Assembly (NCBI GenBank): GCA_945946745.1
Contig: CAMEWZ010000004.1
Location: 1 to 28,096 of the forward strand
Origin: an uncultured Clostridia bacterium
GTDB taxonomy: Bacteria; Bacillota; Clostridia; Oscillospirales; Oscillospiraceae
Direction: 5' to 3'
DNA: 28,096 nucleotides
In this document: positions 15,227-21,893 of the stretch, in pieces
Layout of the letters: each line of letters starts with the position of its first letter
Position numbering within the stretch: position 1 is the first letter of the stretch
Notes under the pieces: generated by a model
What the model was told of the DNA's origin: nothing
Databases searched by the model: none
What the model saw: the letters and a program-made list of their open reading frames with translations, nothing else
Program-made: the position numbers and the translations under genes

Positions 15227-16057
15227 TTACTCGTAAAAAACCGTATCTCCCACGCACAGGTGGCAGCCGGTGACATCGGGGAAGGCTTCCAGAGCGCATT
15301 CCGCCGCGTCGCCGGAGCAGTGGCTCAGGCCCAGGGGCTCCAGGCCCATCTGCCGCAGAGCCTGGATGGTGGCATCGATGCGGGCGCTGTCCGCCTCCAC
15401 CAGGTGGGTGCCGCCGTAAACTGCCCGGATGGGCTGGCCCAGCAGCTTTCGCACCTGGGCCGTCATGTTCAGAATACCGGGATGGGAACAGCCCACCAGC
15501 ACGGCCAGACCGCCGCTGATTTGCAGCGCCATGCAGATTTCGTCGAGAAAATCGTCCTCCCGGAGCCCGTCTGCCGTGCGGCGGACGAAACGCTGGGGGA
15601 TCTGCTCAAACGCGTGGATGCGGGGAAAGCCGGAAATCAGCCACACCCCAGGGAAAATCTCCGCCAAATCCGCTACCGTGTGGTGGCGAAGTCCCCTTTC
15701 CGTCAGAAAATCCGGGCCAAACCCCGCGGATAGATCGGTGAGCCGGACGCCGGAGCGGGCATACTTCGGCTCAAAGAAATGCGCTCCGGTGTAAACATCC
15801 TGGCTGCCCAGGCCGTTGTCTGCCAGATCCCGGAAGCCGGAGGCATGGTCATAATGGCTGTGGCTGAGCACCACCGCATCCAGATCCTGCAAATCCAGTC
15901 CCAGACGGTAGGCGTTGTACTGGGTGTGCGGCCCGGAGCCGCAGTCAAAGAGGATTCTCCGGCCGCCATGCTCCACATAGAAGGACAGCCCATGCTCGGC
16001 AATGAGGGCTTTGTGTCCGGAGGGCTTGTCGTCCATAAGGGCTGTGATGCGAACCAT
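15227..16057 (-). CDS. MBL-fold metallohydrolase
   Basis: A 276-residue metallo-beta-lactamase-fold protein. It has the metal motif HSHYDH (His66, His68, Asp70, His71), a further His in VGCSHPGI, GGTHLV, and a late His in LSHCSG. This arrangement resembles the family annotated as 7,8-dihydropterin-6-methyl-4-(beta-D-ribofuranosyl)-aminobenzene-5'-phosphate synthase, but in non-methanogens such annotation is usually only a fold-level match. The ATG at 16057 follows AAAGGCGG. It is first in the operon with the CdaR-type regulator and glycerate kinase, 49 nt before the former. A role in releasing glycerate or detoxifying an intermediate is inference only. Confidence 0.85.
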   Translation of the reverse strand: MVRITALMDDKPSGHKALIAEHGLSFYVEHGGRRILFDCGSGPHTQYNAYRLGLDLQDLDAVVLSHSHYDHASGFRDLADNGLGSQDVYTGAHFFEPKYARSGVRLTDLSAGFGPDFLTERGLRHHTVADLAEIFPGVWLISGFPRIHAFEQIPQRFVRRTADGLREDDFLDEICMALQISGGLAVLVGCSHPGILNMTAQVRKLLGQPIRAVYGGTHLVEADSARIDATIQALRQMGLEPLGLSHCSGDAAECALEAFPDVTGCHLCVGDTVFYE

Positions 16058-16130
16058 TTTATTTTCCGCCTTTCTGCTGGATTTTCGTGAAATTTAACAT
16101 GTGCAATTGCAAATTTCTGCTTTCTTTTCC

Positions 16131-16159
16131 ATTATAACCCAAAGTTCAGCAAAAGGAAA
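16131..16159 (-). promoter_or_regulatory. Promoter of the MBL-cdaR-glycerate kinase operon
   Basis: On the minus strand a perfect -10 TATAAT (16131-16136) has a weak -35 TTTCCT (16154-16159) at 17 bp; a weak -35 fits control by an activator such as CdaR. The 356-base gap 16058-16413 holds this promoter and the divergent malQ promoter; I see no further feature between 16160 and 16324. Confidence 0.55.
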
Positions 16160-16324
16160 CCGCCATTTTTTGTCCTGTATACCAAAAGAGAATCCACTTT
16201 GTCAGTTGTCGTTGTGCTGTGGACAAACGCAAGGTAGCCGCGCAAATTGGCCATGCGGAATCCACAAAAACAATCAGCTCGTTTTGTAGAGAATGTTGAA
16301 ATTTGAAAGACCAAAATCCCGCTG

Positions 16325-16353
16325 TTGACGAAATCCCGAAAAGGCACTATACT
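16325..16353 (+). promoter_or_regulatory. Sigma-A promoter of malQ
   Basis: -35 TTGACG (16325-16330) and -10 TATACT (16348-16353) are separated by 17 bp, each matching the consensus at five of six positions. The start point would be about 16360, 54 nt before the ATG. Confidence 0.85.
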
Positions 16354-16364
16354 TTGAATGAAGT

Positions 16365-16374
16365 GAAACGTTTC
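16365..16374. promoter_or_regulatory. LacI-type operator-like palindrome before malQ
   Basis: A perfect 10-bp palindrome GAAACGTTTC lies just after the predicted malQ start point, in a TGAAACGTTTCCA context typical of LacI/MalR/CcpA-family sites. A second arm, GGGAACG at about 16381-16387, pairs with CGTTTCC to form an alternative stem. A repressor bound here would block initiation. No LacI-family gene is in the window. Confidence 0.55.
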
Positions 16375-16413
16375 CAGTTTGGGAACGAACACGATAGAGA
16401 AGGAGTGCTGACT

Positions 16414-17961
16414 ATGAAGCGTTACGCGGGCGTGCTGCTGAGCGTCACCAGTTTGCCGTCGAAGTACGGCATCGGCTGCTTTGACCAGGCGGCCTATGAT
16501 TTTGTGGACTGGCTGGAAAAGGCCGGACAGCGATACTGGCAGATTCTGCCCCTGGGGGCCACCTCCCACGGCGGTTCCGATGATTCCCCCTACCAGGCCT
16601 ATTCCGCCTTCGCGGGCAATCCCTACCTCATCAGCCTGGACGCGCTGGTGGAGGAGGGGGTGCTGACCCGCCAGGAGTGCGAGGCGGTGGACTTTGGGAA
16701 TAATCCCGGCAAGGTGGATTTTGACAAGCTCCACGAAAACCGGTTTGCCCTGCTGCACAAGGCCTATGAGCGCAGCAACATCAGTGAAAACCCCAAGTTC
16801 CAGGCGTTCTGCCAAAAGAATTTCTGGTGGCTGGATGACTATGCCCTGTTCATGGCGCTGAAGGGCTTTTTTAACGAGGCGCCCTTCCGCAGCTGGCCGG
16901 AGGATATCCGGATGCACTGGGGCTTTGCCCGGGATTACTACAACCGGGAGCTGTATTTTGACATTGAGTTCCAGAAATACCTGCAATTCCAGTTCATGGA
17001 GCAGTGGAGCCGTCTGAAGGCCTACGCCAACGCCAAGCACATCCAGATCGTGGGCGATATTCCCATCTACGTCTCTCCAGACGGGGCGGACGTGTGGGCC
17101 CATCCGGAGCTGTTCCAGCTGGACGAGCACAACGCCCCCACCGCCATCGCCGGCTGCCCGCCGGATGCCTTCGCCGCCGACGGCCAGGTCTGGGGCAACC
17201 CCCTGTACCGCTGGGATTACCACCGGGCCACAGGCTACGACTGGTGGGTCACCCGGATGTGGCACAGCTTCCAGCTGTACGATGTGGTGCGCATCGACCA
17301 TTTCCGGGGCTTCGACGAGTATTTCTCCATCCCCGCCACGGACTCCACCGCGAAAAACGGCCACTGGGAAAAGGGGCCCGGCATGGAGCTGTTCCGGGCC
17401 ATTCACGCCCGGCTGGGGGATGTCCAGGTCATTGCCGAGGATCTGGGTCTCATGACCGATGGTGTCCGCAAGCTGGTTCGGGACAGCGGCTACCCCAACA
17501 TGAAGGTGCTGCAGTTCGCGGTTGACCCGGCGGACATCGCCTGCTCCAACGACTACTGGCCCCATAATTACAACGCCAACTGCGTGGTCTACACCGGCAC
17601 CCACGACAACGAGACCGTGGCGGGCTGGTACGCAGGGCTTTCCGCCGCCGCCAAGCAGCAGGTACGGGATTATCTGTGCAATCACCATACCCCCGAGGCC
17701 CAGATGTACAAGGTACTCATCAACCTGGCCATGACCTCCGTTGCCAAGGACTGCATCGTGCCCATCCAGGATCACCTGGGCCTGCCCAACACCGCCCGGA
17801 TGAATCAGCCCGGCACCGTTGGCTTCAACTGGCGCTGGCGTTTGCTGCCGGGGCAGCTCACCGACGCCCTGGCGGAGGAAGTGCTGGCGGTGACCACCCA
17901 GGCCAACCGGGCCAACTGGGACGCCATCAACGCCGGGAAGGAAGCCACCGAAACGGCGTAA
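16414..17961 (+). CDS. malQ: 4-alpha-glucanotransferase (amylomaltase)
   Basis: A 515-residue GH77 enzyme that transfers alpha-1,4-glucan segments between maltooligosaccharides in the cytoplasm. The catalytic residues sit close to their positions in Thermus amylomaltase: nucleophile Asp295 in VRIDHFRG, acid/base Glu342 in IAEDLG, and Asp398 in GTHDNET. The N-terminus RYAGVLLSVTSLPSKYGIG and the LPLGATSHGGSDDSPYQ region are typical. The ATG at 16414 has AAGGAG upstream and follows the promoter; in-frame extension to 16303 would cover that promoter. It stands alone with its own operator-like site and strong terminator. Confidence 0.97.
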   Translation: MKRYAGVLLSVTSLPSKYGIGCFDQAAYDFVDWLEKAGQRYWQILPLGATSHGGSDDSPYQAYSAFAGNPYLISLDALVEEGVLTRQECEAVDFGNNPGKVDFDKLHENRFALLHKAYERSNISENPKFQAFCQKNFWWLDDYALFMALKGFFNEAPFRSWPEDIRMHWGFARDYYNRELYFDIEFQKYLQFQFMEQWSRLKAYANAKHIQIVGDIPIYVSPDGADVWAHPELFQLDEHNAPTAIAGCPPDAFAADGQVWGNPLYRWDYHRATGYDWWVTRMWHSFQLYDVVRIDHFRGFDEYFSIPATDSTAKNGHWEKGPGMELFRAIHARLGDVQVIAEDLGLMTDGVRKLVRDSGYPNMKVLQFAVDPADIACSNDYWPHNYNANCVVYTGTHDNETVAGWYAGLSAAAKQQVRDYLCNHHTPEAQMYKVLINLAMTSVAKDCIVPIQDHLGLPNTARMNQPGTVGFNWRWRLLPGQLTDALAEEVLAVTTQANRANWDAINAGKEATETA

Positions 17962-18051
17962 CGCGATTGGTATCAGGCCTGTGCCTGCGCCGAAGCTCCT
18001 TGTCTATGCGGTGCTGCCCTAACAAAACATCCGCTTCCTCGATTCCATTTT

Positions 18052-18093
18052 CGCCCCCTTCCATGTCATGCTCCATGGAAGGGGGCGTTTTTT
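18052..18093 (+). terminator. Strong Rho-independent terminator after malQ
   Basis: A 14-bp perfect stem (CGCCCCCTTCCATG, 18052-18065, with 18074-18087) and an 8-nt loop are followed by TTTTTT. It isolates the recombinase region from malQ transcription. From 17962 to 18051 nothing else is seen. Confidence 0.95.
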
Positions 18094-18131
18094 GTGCTCA
18101 ATAACGATCTTCCTATGAGGAATATCCGTAT

Positions 18132-18162
18132 TCCGCTTTTGCAAGCATGTTGCAAAAGCGGA
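18132..18162. repeat. Perfect 13-bp inverted repeat upstream of the recombinase gene
   Basis: TCCGCTTTTGCAA (18132-18144) and its exact reverse complement (18150-18162) flank GCATG. It ends 48 nt before the recombinase ATG. There is no following T-run, so it is not a simple terminator. It may be an operator for autoregulation or a leader hairpin; its sequence is unrelated to the 19-bp repeats downstream of the gene. Confidence 0.8.
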
Positions 18163-18210
18163 TGCAATATGGCTGTCAACATCAAGCTGTAGCATTGGGA
18201 GGAAATACAA

Positions 18211-19050
18211 ATGACAGATCGGAGATTATCAGAAGAACGCATCCTTATCTTTCGGGAAAACCTAATTCTGGAAGAAAAAAGCACATACACCACGGAAAAG
18301 TATCTCCGGGATGTCTGTGCTTTTTTTCGCTTTGCTGGGGAAAAACCGGTAACAAAGGAATTGGTGATGGCGTATAAAAGCGCTTTGGTGGGAGCGGGGT
18401 ATGCTGCCGCCTCTGTCAATTCCATGCTGGTAGCGGTCAACCGCCTGCTGTCTTTTCTGGGCTGGGATGACTGCAAGGTAAAAAATCTTCGGGTGCAGCG
18501 GCAGACCTACTGCGCGGAGGAAAAGGAGCTGAGCAAAGCGGAATATCTGCGGCTTTTGGAGGCATCCAGGAAGAACGCGCAGCTTAACCTGGTGCTGCAA
18601 ACCATTTGCGGCACCGGCATCCGGGTTTCCGAGCTGCGGTATTTCACGGTGGAGGCCGTGCAGCATGGCCAGATCACCGTAAGCTGCAAAAGCAAAACCC
18701 GAACCATTTTGGTTCCGGGCAAGCTGAAAACGCGTTTGTTGAACTACGCAAGGCAGCGGCGCATCACGGCTGGGGCGATTTTCTTGGGGAGAAGCGGCAA
18801 ACCGCTGGATCGCAGCAGCATTTGGCGGCAGATGAAGCAGCTATGCGAATCCGCGCACGTAGCGCCGTCTAAGGTGTTCCCCCACAATCTGCGCAAGCTC
18901 TTTGCCCGCACGTTCTATGGCATCGAAAAGGACATTGCCAAGCTTGCCGACATTCTGGGGCACAGCAGCATCAACACCACAAGAATCTATATCATGACCA
19001 CCGGCGCCGAACACCGCCGCAAAATCGAACAGCTGGGGCTTGTGATATAG
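18211..19050 (+). CDS. Tyrosine recombinase, probable DNA invertase
   Basis: A 279-residue site-specific recombinase with an N-terminal SAM-like core-binding domain (about residues 8-90) and a C-terminal catalytic domain (about 105-270). The catalytic set is complete: Arg138 in GTGIRVSELR, a beta-hairpin Lys (160 or 162), His225 and Arg228 in PHNLRKL, His251 in LGHSS and nucleophile Tyr260 in TRIYI. The ATG at 18211 has GGGAGG upstream. It is compact like XerC/D and the invertases RecV and FimB, not a phage integrase with an arm-binding domain. The gene ends 8 bp before an inverted repeat that flanks a promoter, and no phage or transposon genes are nearby, so promoter inversion is the likely job. 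Chromosome-dimer resolution is less likely because of this context. Confidence 0.9.
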   Translation: MTDRRLSEERILIFRENLILEEKSTYTTEKYLRDVCAFFRFAGEKPVTKELVMAYKSALVGAGYAAASVNSMLVAVNRLLSFLGWDDCKVKNLRVQRQTYCAEEKELSKAEYLRLLEASRKNAQLNLVLQTICGTGIRVSELRYFTVEAVQHGQITVSCKSKTRTILVPGKLKTRLLNYARQRRITAGAIFLGRSGKPLDRSSIWRQMKQLCESAHVAPSKVFPHNLRKLFARTFYGIEKDIAKLADILGHSSINTTRIYIMTTGAEHRRKIEQLGLVI

Positions 19051-19058
19051 AAAGCGCT

Positions 19059-19077
19059 ACATAATCTGCATTATGTG
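19059..19077 (+). repeat. Inverton left inverted repeat
   Basis: The site begins 8 bp after the recombinase stop. The internal dyad extends outward to CGCTACATAAT / ATTATGTGGCG with one mismatch, giving likely paired recombinase binding sites about a short core. Confidence 0.82.
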
Positions 19078-19104
19078 GCGGCATAGGATTCCATATTTAT
19101 ATTT

Positions 19105-19133
19105 AGTATAGCGATTCCTGCCGAAAATGTCAA
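19105..19133 (-). promoter_or_regulatory. Consensus sigma-A promoter inside the inverton, facing left (OFF)
   Basis: On the minus strand a perfect -35 TTGACA (19128-19133) and -10 TATACT (19105-19110) are exactly 17 bp apart, among the strongest promoter matches in the window. As read, it points at the 3' end of the recombinase gene and away from the surface operon. After inversion it would occupy 19260-19288 on the plus strand, with a start near 19295, about 80 nt before the first operon gene. Confidence 0.85.
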
Positions 19134-19186
19134 GAATGATACATCTTTGTCGAATCATTTCCGCGAAAAATCTGTACGATAGACGC

Positions 19187-19247
19187 TTTTTTTGAAATTG
19201 GACAGCAGAAATAACCCCCTGCGCCGTGTTTTTTGAAACTGGCAAAG
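19187..19247. repeat. Direct repeats inside the inverton
   Basis: TTTTTTGAAATTGG (within 19187-19205) recurs as TTTTTTGAAACTGG (within 19228-19247), 41 bp apart, with a partial third copy AAAATTGG at 19268-19275. In the ON orientation these would lie upstream of the promoter, a place for activator or accessory-protein binding. Function is unknown. Confidence 0.5.
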
Positions 19248-19315
19248 AGGGCTGACTTTGTGCGCCCAAAATTGGACATCCCACCTACCGGTTTTGAGGG
19301 AACACCCGGGAACAT

Positions 19316-19334
19316 CACATAATGCAGATTCTGT
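19316..19334 (-). repeat. Inverton right inverted repeat
   Basis: This is the reverse-complement partner of 19059-19077, with one mismatch. It lies 43 nt before the start of the first surface-protein gene. No promoter is visible between it and that start, so the downstream operon depends on what lies within the segment. Confidence 0.82.
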
Positions 19335-19377
19335 GGCAGCGGGCGAGTCCAGCCGTATTGAGGGGAGGTGGTAATGG

Positions 19378-20730
19378 TTGGAGGAATCGAACAAATGGAA
19401 AAAATGGCCGATCCTCCTGGCGCTGCTGCTGCTTTTGCTGCTGGTCAGCGCTACGGCGCTGGGGATTTCGCTGGTCTCCCGGAACCGGCAGGATCACCCC
19501 ACCGTCACCGTTCCGCTGGAAACCGCCTCTGAGCAGCCGGAGCCTTCCACCGAGGCGGCGGAATCCACGGTGGAAACCACCCAGGAAACCACCGTCCCCG
19601 CGACGGAGGAAACCACCGCCCCCACCACGGCAAAAACCACAGCCCCCACGGCTCCCCCGTCCTCCCAGACGGAGGCCACCCTCTTGCAGCTTCACAAACG
19701 GCAGGAAGGGGACAATGTGCCGTTCTACGCGGTGAACCTGTTCCCGGGGGATTCCGTCACCCAGTATTTCTGCGTCCGGGTGTCCCATTCCGATTCCGTC
19801 ACCCTGCGCTATCGCGCCAATGTCCGGCCGGGCTATGACGCTCTGGCGGAGGTTCTCCGGTGCCGGATTCAAGTGAAGGGCCTTACCCTGTATGACGGGC
19901 TGATGCGGGATATGCCCAGTTCGATCAACCACCACCTGGCGGGGGCCAACCGGAGCGAGGATGTGGTCTACCAGATCACCGCCTATCTGGACACCTCCGT
20001 GGGCAACGACTACCAGAACCGGGAGCTGGTGGCGGATTTCCAGTGGTGGATTGAGGAGACGGACAACCTGGCTTCCCCCAAAACCGGCGATAGCAGCGGC
20101 ATTGGGCTGTGGGCTTTGCTGGCCCTGCTGTCTCTGGCGGCGCTGCTGGTGCTGCTGTGTCTGCTGTACAGGCGCAACCGGCCGTTGGCAAGGCTGCTGG
20201 GGGTGCTTCTGGCGCTGACGCTGCTGGTGAGCGCCCTGTGCGTCACGGCCTACGCCGCCACCCGGGTGAGCGCCTCCCTGGGGAACAACTGGTTCCGGAC
20301 GGGGACGGTGGACATCAACCTCAACGATGGAAACCCGGTGGTCAGTCCCGAGACGGATGCCATGTTCGCCCGCTTTGAGCCGGGCATGACCACAAAATCC
20401 CCCTTCTTCATCCGCAACCAGGGCTCCGGCCCGGTGTATTACAAGCTGTATTTCCAGCAGGTGGAGGGCGATCTGGCGAAGGTGCTGCGCGTAAGCGTCA
20501 CCCGGGCCAGTGACGGCGCGGTGCTGTATGATTCCGATTTGTCCCACTTCACCCGCATGGGAGTCGGCCCCGCCACGCTGCGCCTGGAGGCTGGGGAGCG
20601 TCAAGAACTGCTGCTCTGGCTGCACTATCCGGAGGATGCGGGGAATGACGGCCAGAAGAAGGAATTGACCTTCGTCCTCTGCGCCGACGCGGTGCAGACC
20701 CAAAATAACCCTAATGGAGCGTTCCACTGA
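19378..20730 (+). CDS. Two-domain TasA-like surface protein with internal SPKTGD and membrane hairpin
   Basis: 450 residues, not matched to a named gene. A short basic N-terminus and membrane segment (10-33) precede a Thr/Glu/Pro-rich linker (about 41-100) and a first extracellular domain (about 105-230, with NLFPGDSVTQYF). A sortase-like SPKTGD (233-238), membrane segment (241-264), basic RRNRPLAR turn and second signal-like segment (269-293, ending AYA) lead into a second TasA/CalY-like domain (294-450). The basic turn between the two segments fits the positive-inside rule, placing both domains outside. It looks like a fusion of two proteins usually encoded separately. The TTG at 19378 (GGGGAGG upstream) is the only start in this frame; an ATG at 19374 is in another frame that closes after about 50 codons. 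The stop overlaps the next ATG (TGATG). A TapA-like role is possible. Confidence 0.75.
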   Translation: MEESNKWKKWPILLALLLLLLLVSATALGISLVSRNRQDHPTVTVPLETASEQPEPSTEAAESTVETTQETTVPATEETTAPTTAKTTAPTAPPSSQTEATLLQLHKRQEGDNVPFYAVNLFPGDSVTQYFCVRVSHSDSVTLRYRANVRPGYDALAEVLRCRIQVKGLTLYDGLMRDMPSSINHHLAGANRSEDVVYQITAYLDTSVGNDYQNRELVADFQWWIEETDNLASPKTGDSSGIGLWALLALLSLAALLVLLCLLYRRNRPLARLLGVLLALTLLVSALCVTAYAATRVSASLGNNWFRTGTVDINLNDGNPVVSPETDAMFARFEPGMTTKSPFFIRNQGSGPVYYKLYFQQVEGDLAKVLRVSVTRASDGAVLYDSDLSHFTRMGVGPATLRLEAGERQELLLWLHYPEDAGNDGQKKELTFVLCADAVQTQNNPNGAFH

Positions 20731-21494
20731 TGGCAAAAGGAAAATTTGAACGGACAGCCCAGCCTTCCCCCAAGCCCGAGCCGCGGGAGGCTGGGAAGAA
20801 AAAGAAAAATCCCTTTCTGACGCTGCTGAACATCCTAAAGAATCTGCTTATCTGGCTGTTGGCGCTGGCTGCCGTAGCCATGATGGTATTCACGGTGGTA
20901 TCCGTAACCATGTTCGACCGCAGTGACCGAAGCCTGTTTGGCTACCGGGCCTTCATCGTCCTGTCGGATTCCATGAGCGCCACGGATTTCGCGGCGGGGG
21001 ATGTGGTGCTGGTAAAGGCGGTGGAGCCCGCCACACTGCGGGAGGGGGACATCATCGCCTTCACCTCCCAGAACAGCTCCAATTACGGCGAAACCGTCAC
21101 CCATAAGATCCGGGCGCTGACCACGGATGAAAACGGCAGCCCCGCCTTTATCACCTACGGCACCACCACGGACACCGATGATGAAACGGTGGTTCCCTAC
21201 AGCCATGTGCTGGGCAAGTACCAGCTGCGCCTGCCCAAGGTGGGCCTTTTCTTCCAGTTTCTGCGCACCGGGCCGGGGTATATCCTGTTTATCGGGATTC
21301 CCTTTGCCCTGCTGATCGGGTATCAGGCCATCCAGAGCATCCGGCTGTTTCGCCGGGAGAAGAAGGAGGAAATGGATCAATTGCAGGCCGAACGGGAGCA
21401 GATCGCCGCCGAGCGGGAGGAGACCCGGCAGATGCTGGCGGAGCTGAAGAAGATGCAGGCCGAGCTTCTGAAGGAGCGGGAAAAGAAGCCTTGA
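20730..21494 (+). CDS. sipW: Signal peptidase I, SipW (ER) type
   Basis: A 254-residue membrane peptidase with a basic N-terminal tail, a membrane segment (about 33-60), the nucleophile Ser81 in VLSDSM, and His125 in ETVTHKI in place of the Lys general base of ordinary bacterial signal peptidases. Ser/His is the mark of the archaeal/ER-type SipW branch, which processes TasA and CalY. A second membrane segment (about 183-205) is followed by a charged, probably coiled-coil tail (207-252) rich in Glu, Lys and Gln, longer than usual. The ATG at 20730 overlaps the preceding stop, so it is translationally coupled. Likely substrates are the three downstream proteins with TFAWF signal ends and possibly the second domain of the preceding protein. 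Confidence 0.93.
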   Translation: MAKGKFERTAQPSPKPEPREAGKKKKNPFLTLLNILKNLLIWLLALAAVAMMVFTVVSVTMFDRSDRSLFGYRAFIVLSDSMSATDFAAGDVVLVKAVEPATLREGDIIAFTSQNSSNYGETVTHKIRALTTDENGSPAFITYGTTTDTDDETVVPYSHVLGKYQLRLPKVGLFFQFLRTGPGYILFIGIPFALLIGYQAIQSIRLFRREKKEEMDQLQAEREQIAAEREETRQMLAELKKMQAELLKEREKKP

Positions 21495-21596
21495 AAAATG
21501 CCTTCCCCCGGGGGTGGTGCTCCGCGCAGCGAATCACAATCCAAATGATTGCCGGTGGCAATCATACTTTCATGGATTCGGTGCCCCGAAGGGGCG

Positions 21597-21715
21597 GATG
21601 CGGAACGGCGACAGCCTCTGATGCGGAATGCAGTCAAATAGGAATGTCCAGCCTTTCCAATTGTACCTTTTTTATATACTGCATTCAAAACTGGAACATT
21701 TCGCCGTTCCTCATC
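21597..21715. repeat. Inverted-repeat element between sipW and the first TasA-like gene
   Basis: The 399-base gap 21495-21893 contains a 15-bp inverted repeat with one mismatch (21597-21611 and 21701-21715, core GGAACGGCGA). Inside are nested or crossing repeats: AATGCAGT (21627-21634) with ACTGCATT (21678-21685), and AATGTCCAG (21643-21651) with CTGGAACATT (21691-21700). Outside it are a GATTGCC/GGCAATC hairpin near 21550 and CTTCCCCC/GGGGGAAG near 21740. It may be a small non-coding mobile element, a structured intergenic RNA or a second switch. The final part, 21780-21893, holds a CCCGGGAATT/AATTCCCGGG hairpin and the next gene's AAGGAG site. Confidence 0.65.
21660..21688 (-). promoter_or_regulatory. 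Promoter-like pair inside the inverted-repeat element
   Basis: On the minus strand -35 TTGAAT (21683-21688) and -10 TACAAT (21660-21665) are 17 bp apart. It would transcribe toward the 3' end of sipW, antisense. It lies between the 15-bp inverted arms, so inversion would aim it at the TasA-like genes. The match is moderate and may be chance in an AT-rich patch. Confidence 0.35.
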
Positions 21716-21893
21716 AGTCTCGCTTCGCTCGACAGCTTCCCCCCGGGGGAAGCTGCCGTGCACCCACGCGCATATTCCAAATGTTGTAAGCAGCAGCCCT
21801 GCTGATTACATAGATCCCCGCCCGGGAATTTGCGGCAATTCCCGGGGCGGTTACCCAAATGCCGACAAAAAAATAAAATAAGGAGCGAACACA

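Larger units (their letters stand above)
19059..19334. other. Predicted invertible promoter segment (inverton)
   Basis: Two inverted arms, 19059-19077 and 19316-19334, match at 18 of 19 positions (ACATAATCTGCATTATGTG; T at 19062 is G in the other arm). They flank 238 bp. Each arm is itself dyadic: ACATAAT/ATTATGT around CTGC in the left arm and ACATAAT/ATTCTGT in the right, as expected of tyrosine recombinase sites. The only convincing promoter inside lies on the minus strand. The recombinase gene is directly upstream and the surface-protein operon directly downstream. The layout matches known phase-variation switches such as those of RecV and FimB; inversion itself has not been shown. Confidence 0.8.

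Noticed and set aside
16132..17775. Long open frame on the minus strand opposite malQ
   Set aside because: It is rich in His, Gly and Val with no motifs and crosses the malQ promoter; malQ has all catalytic residues on the plus strand.
19374..19530. ATG at 19374 with ideal spacing to GGAGG
   Set aside because: Its frame closes after about 50 codons of Ala/Gly-rich sequence; the TTG at 19378 opens the long frame with a membrane segment. A tiny leader peptide cannot be excluded.
19315..20736. Minus-strand open frame opposite the two-domain TasA-like gene
   Set aside because: Arg/Gln/Gly-rich low-complexity shadow with no start signal; the plus-strand frame has ordered membrane and extracellular segments.
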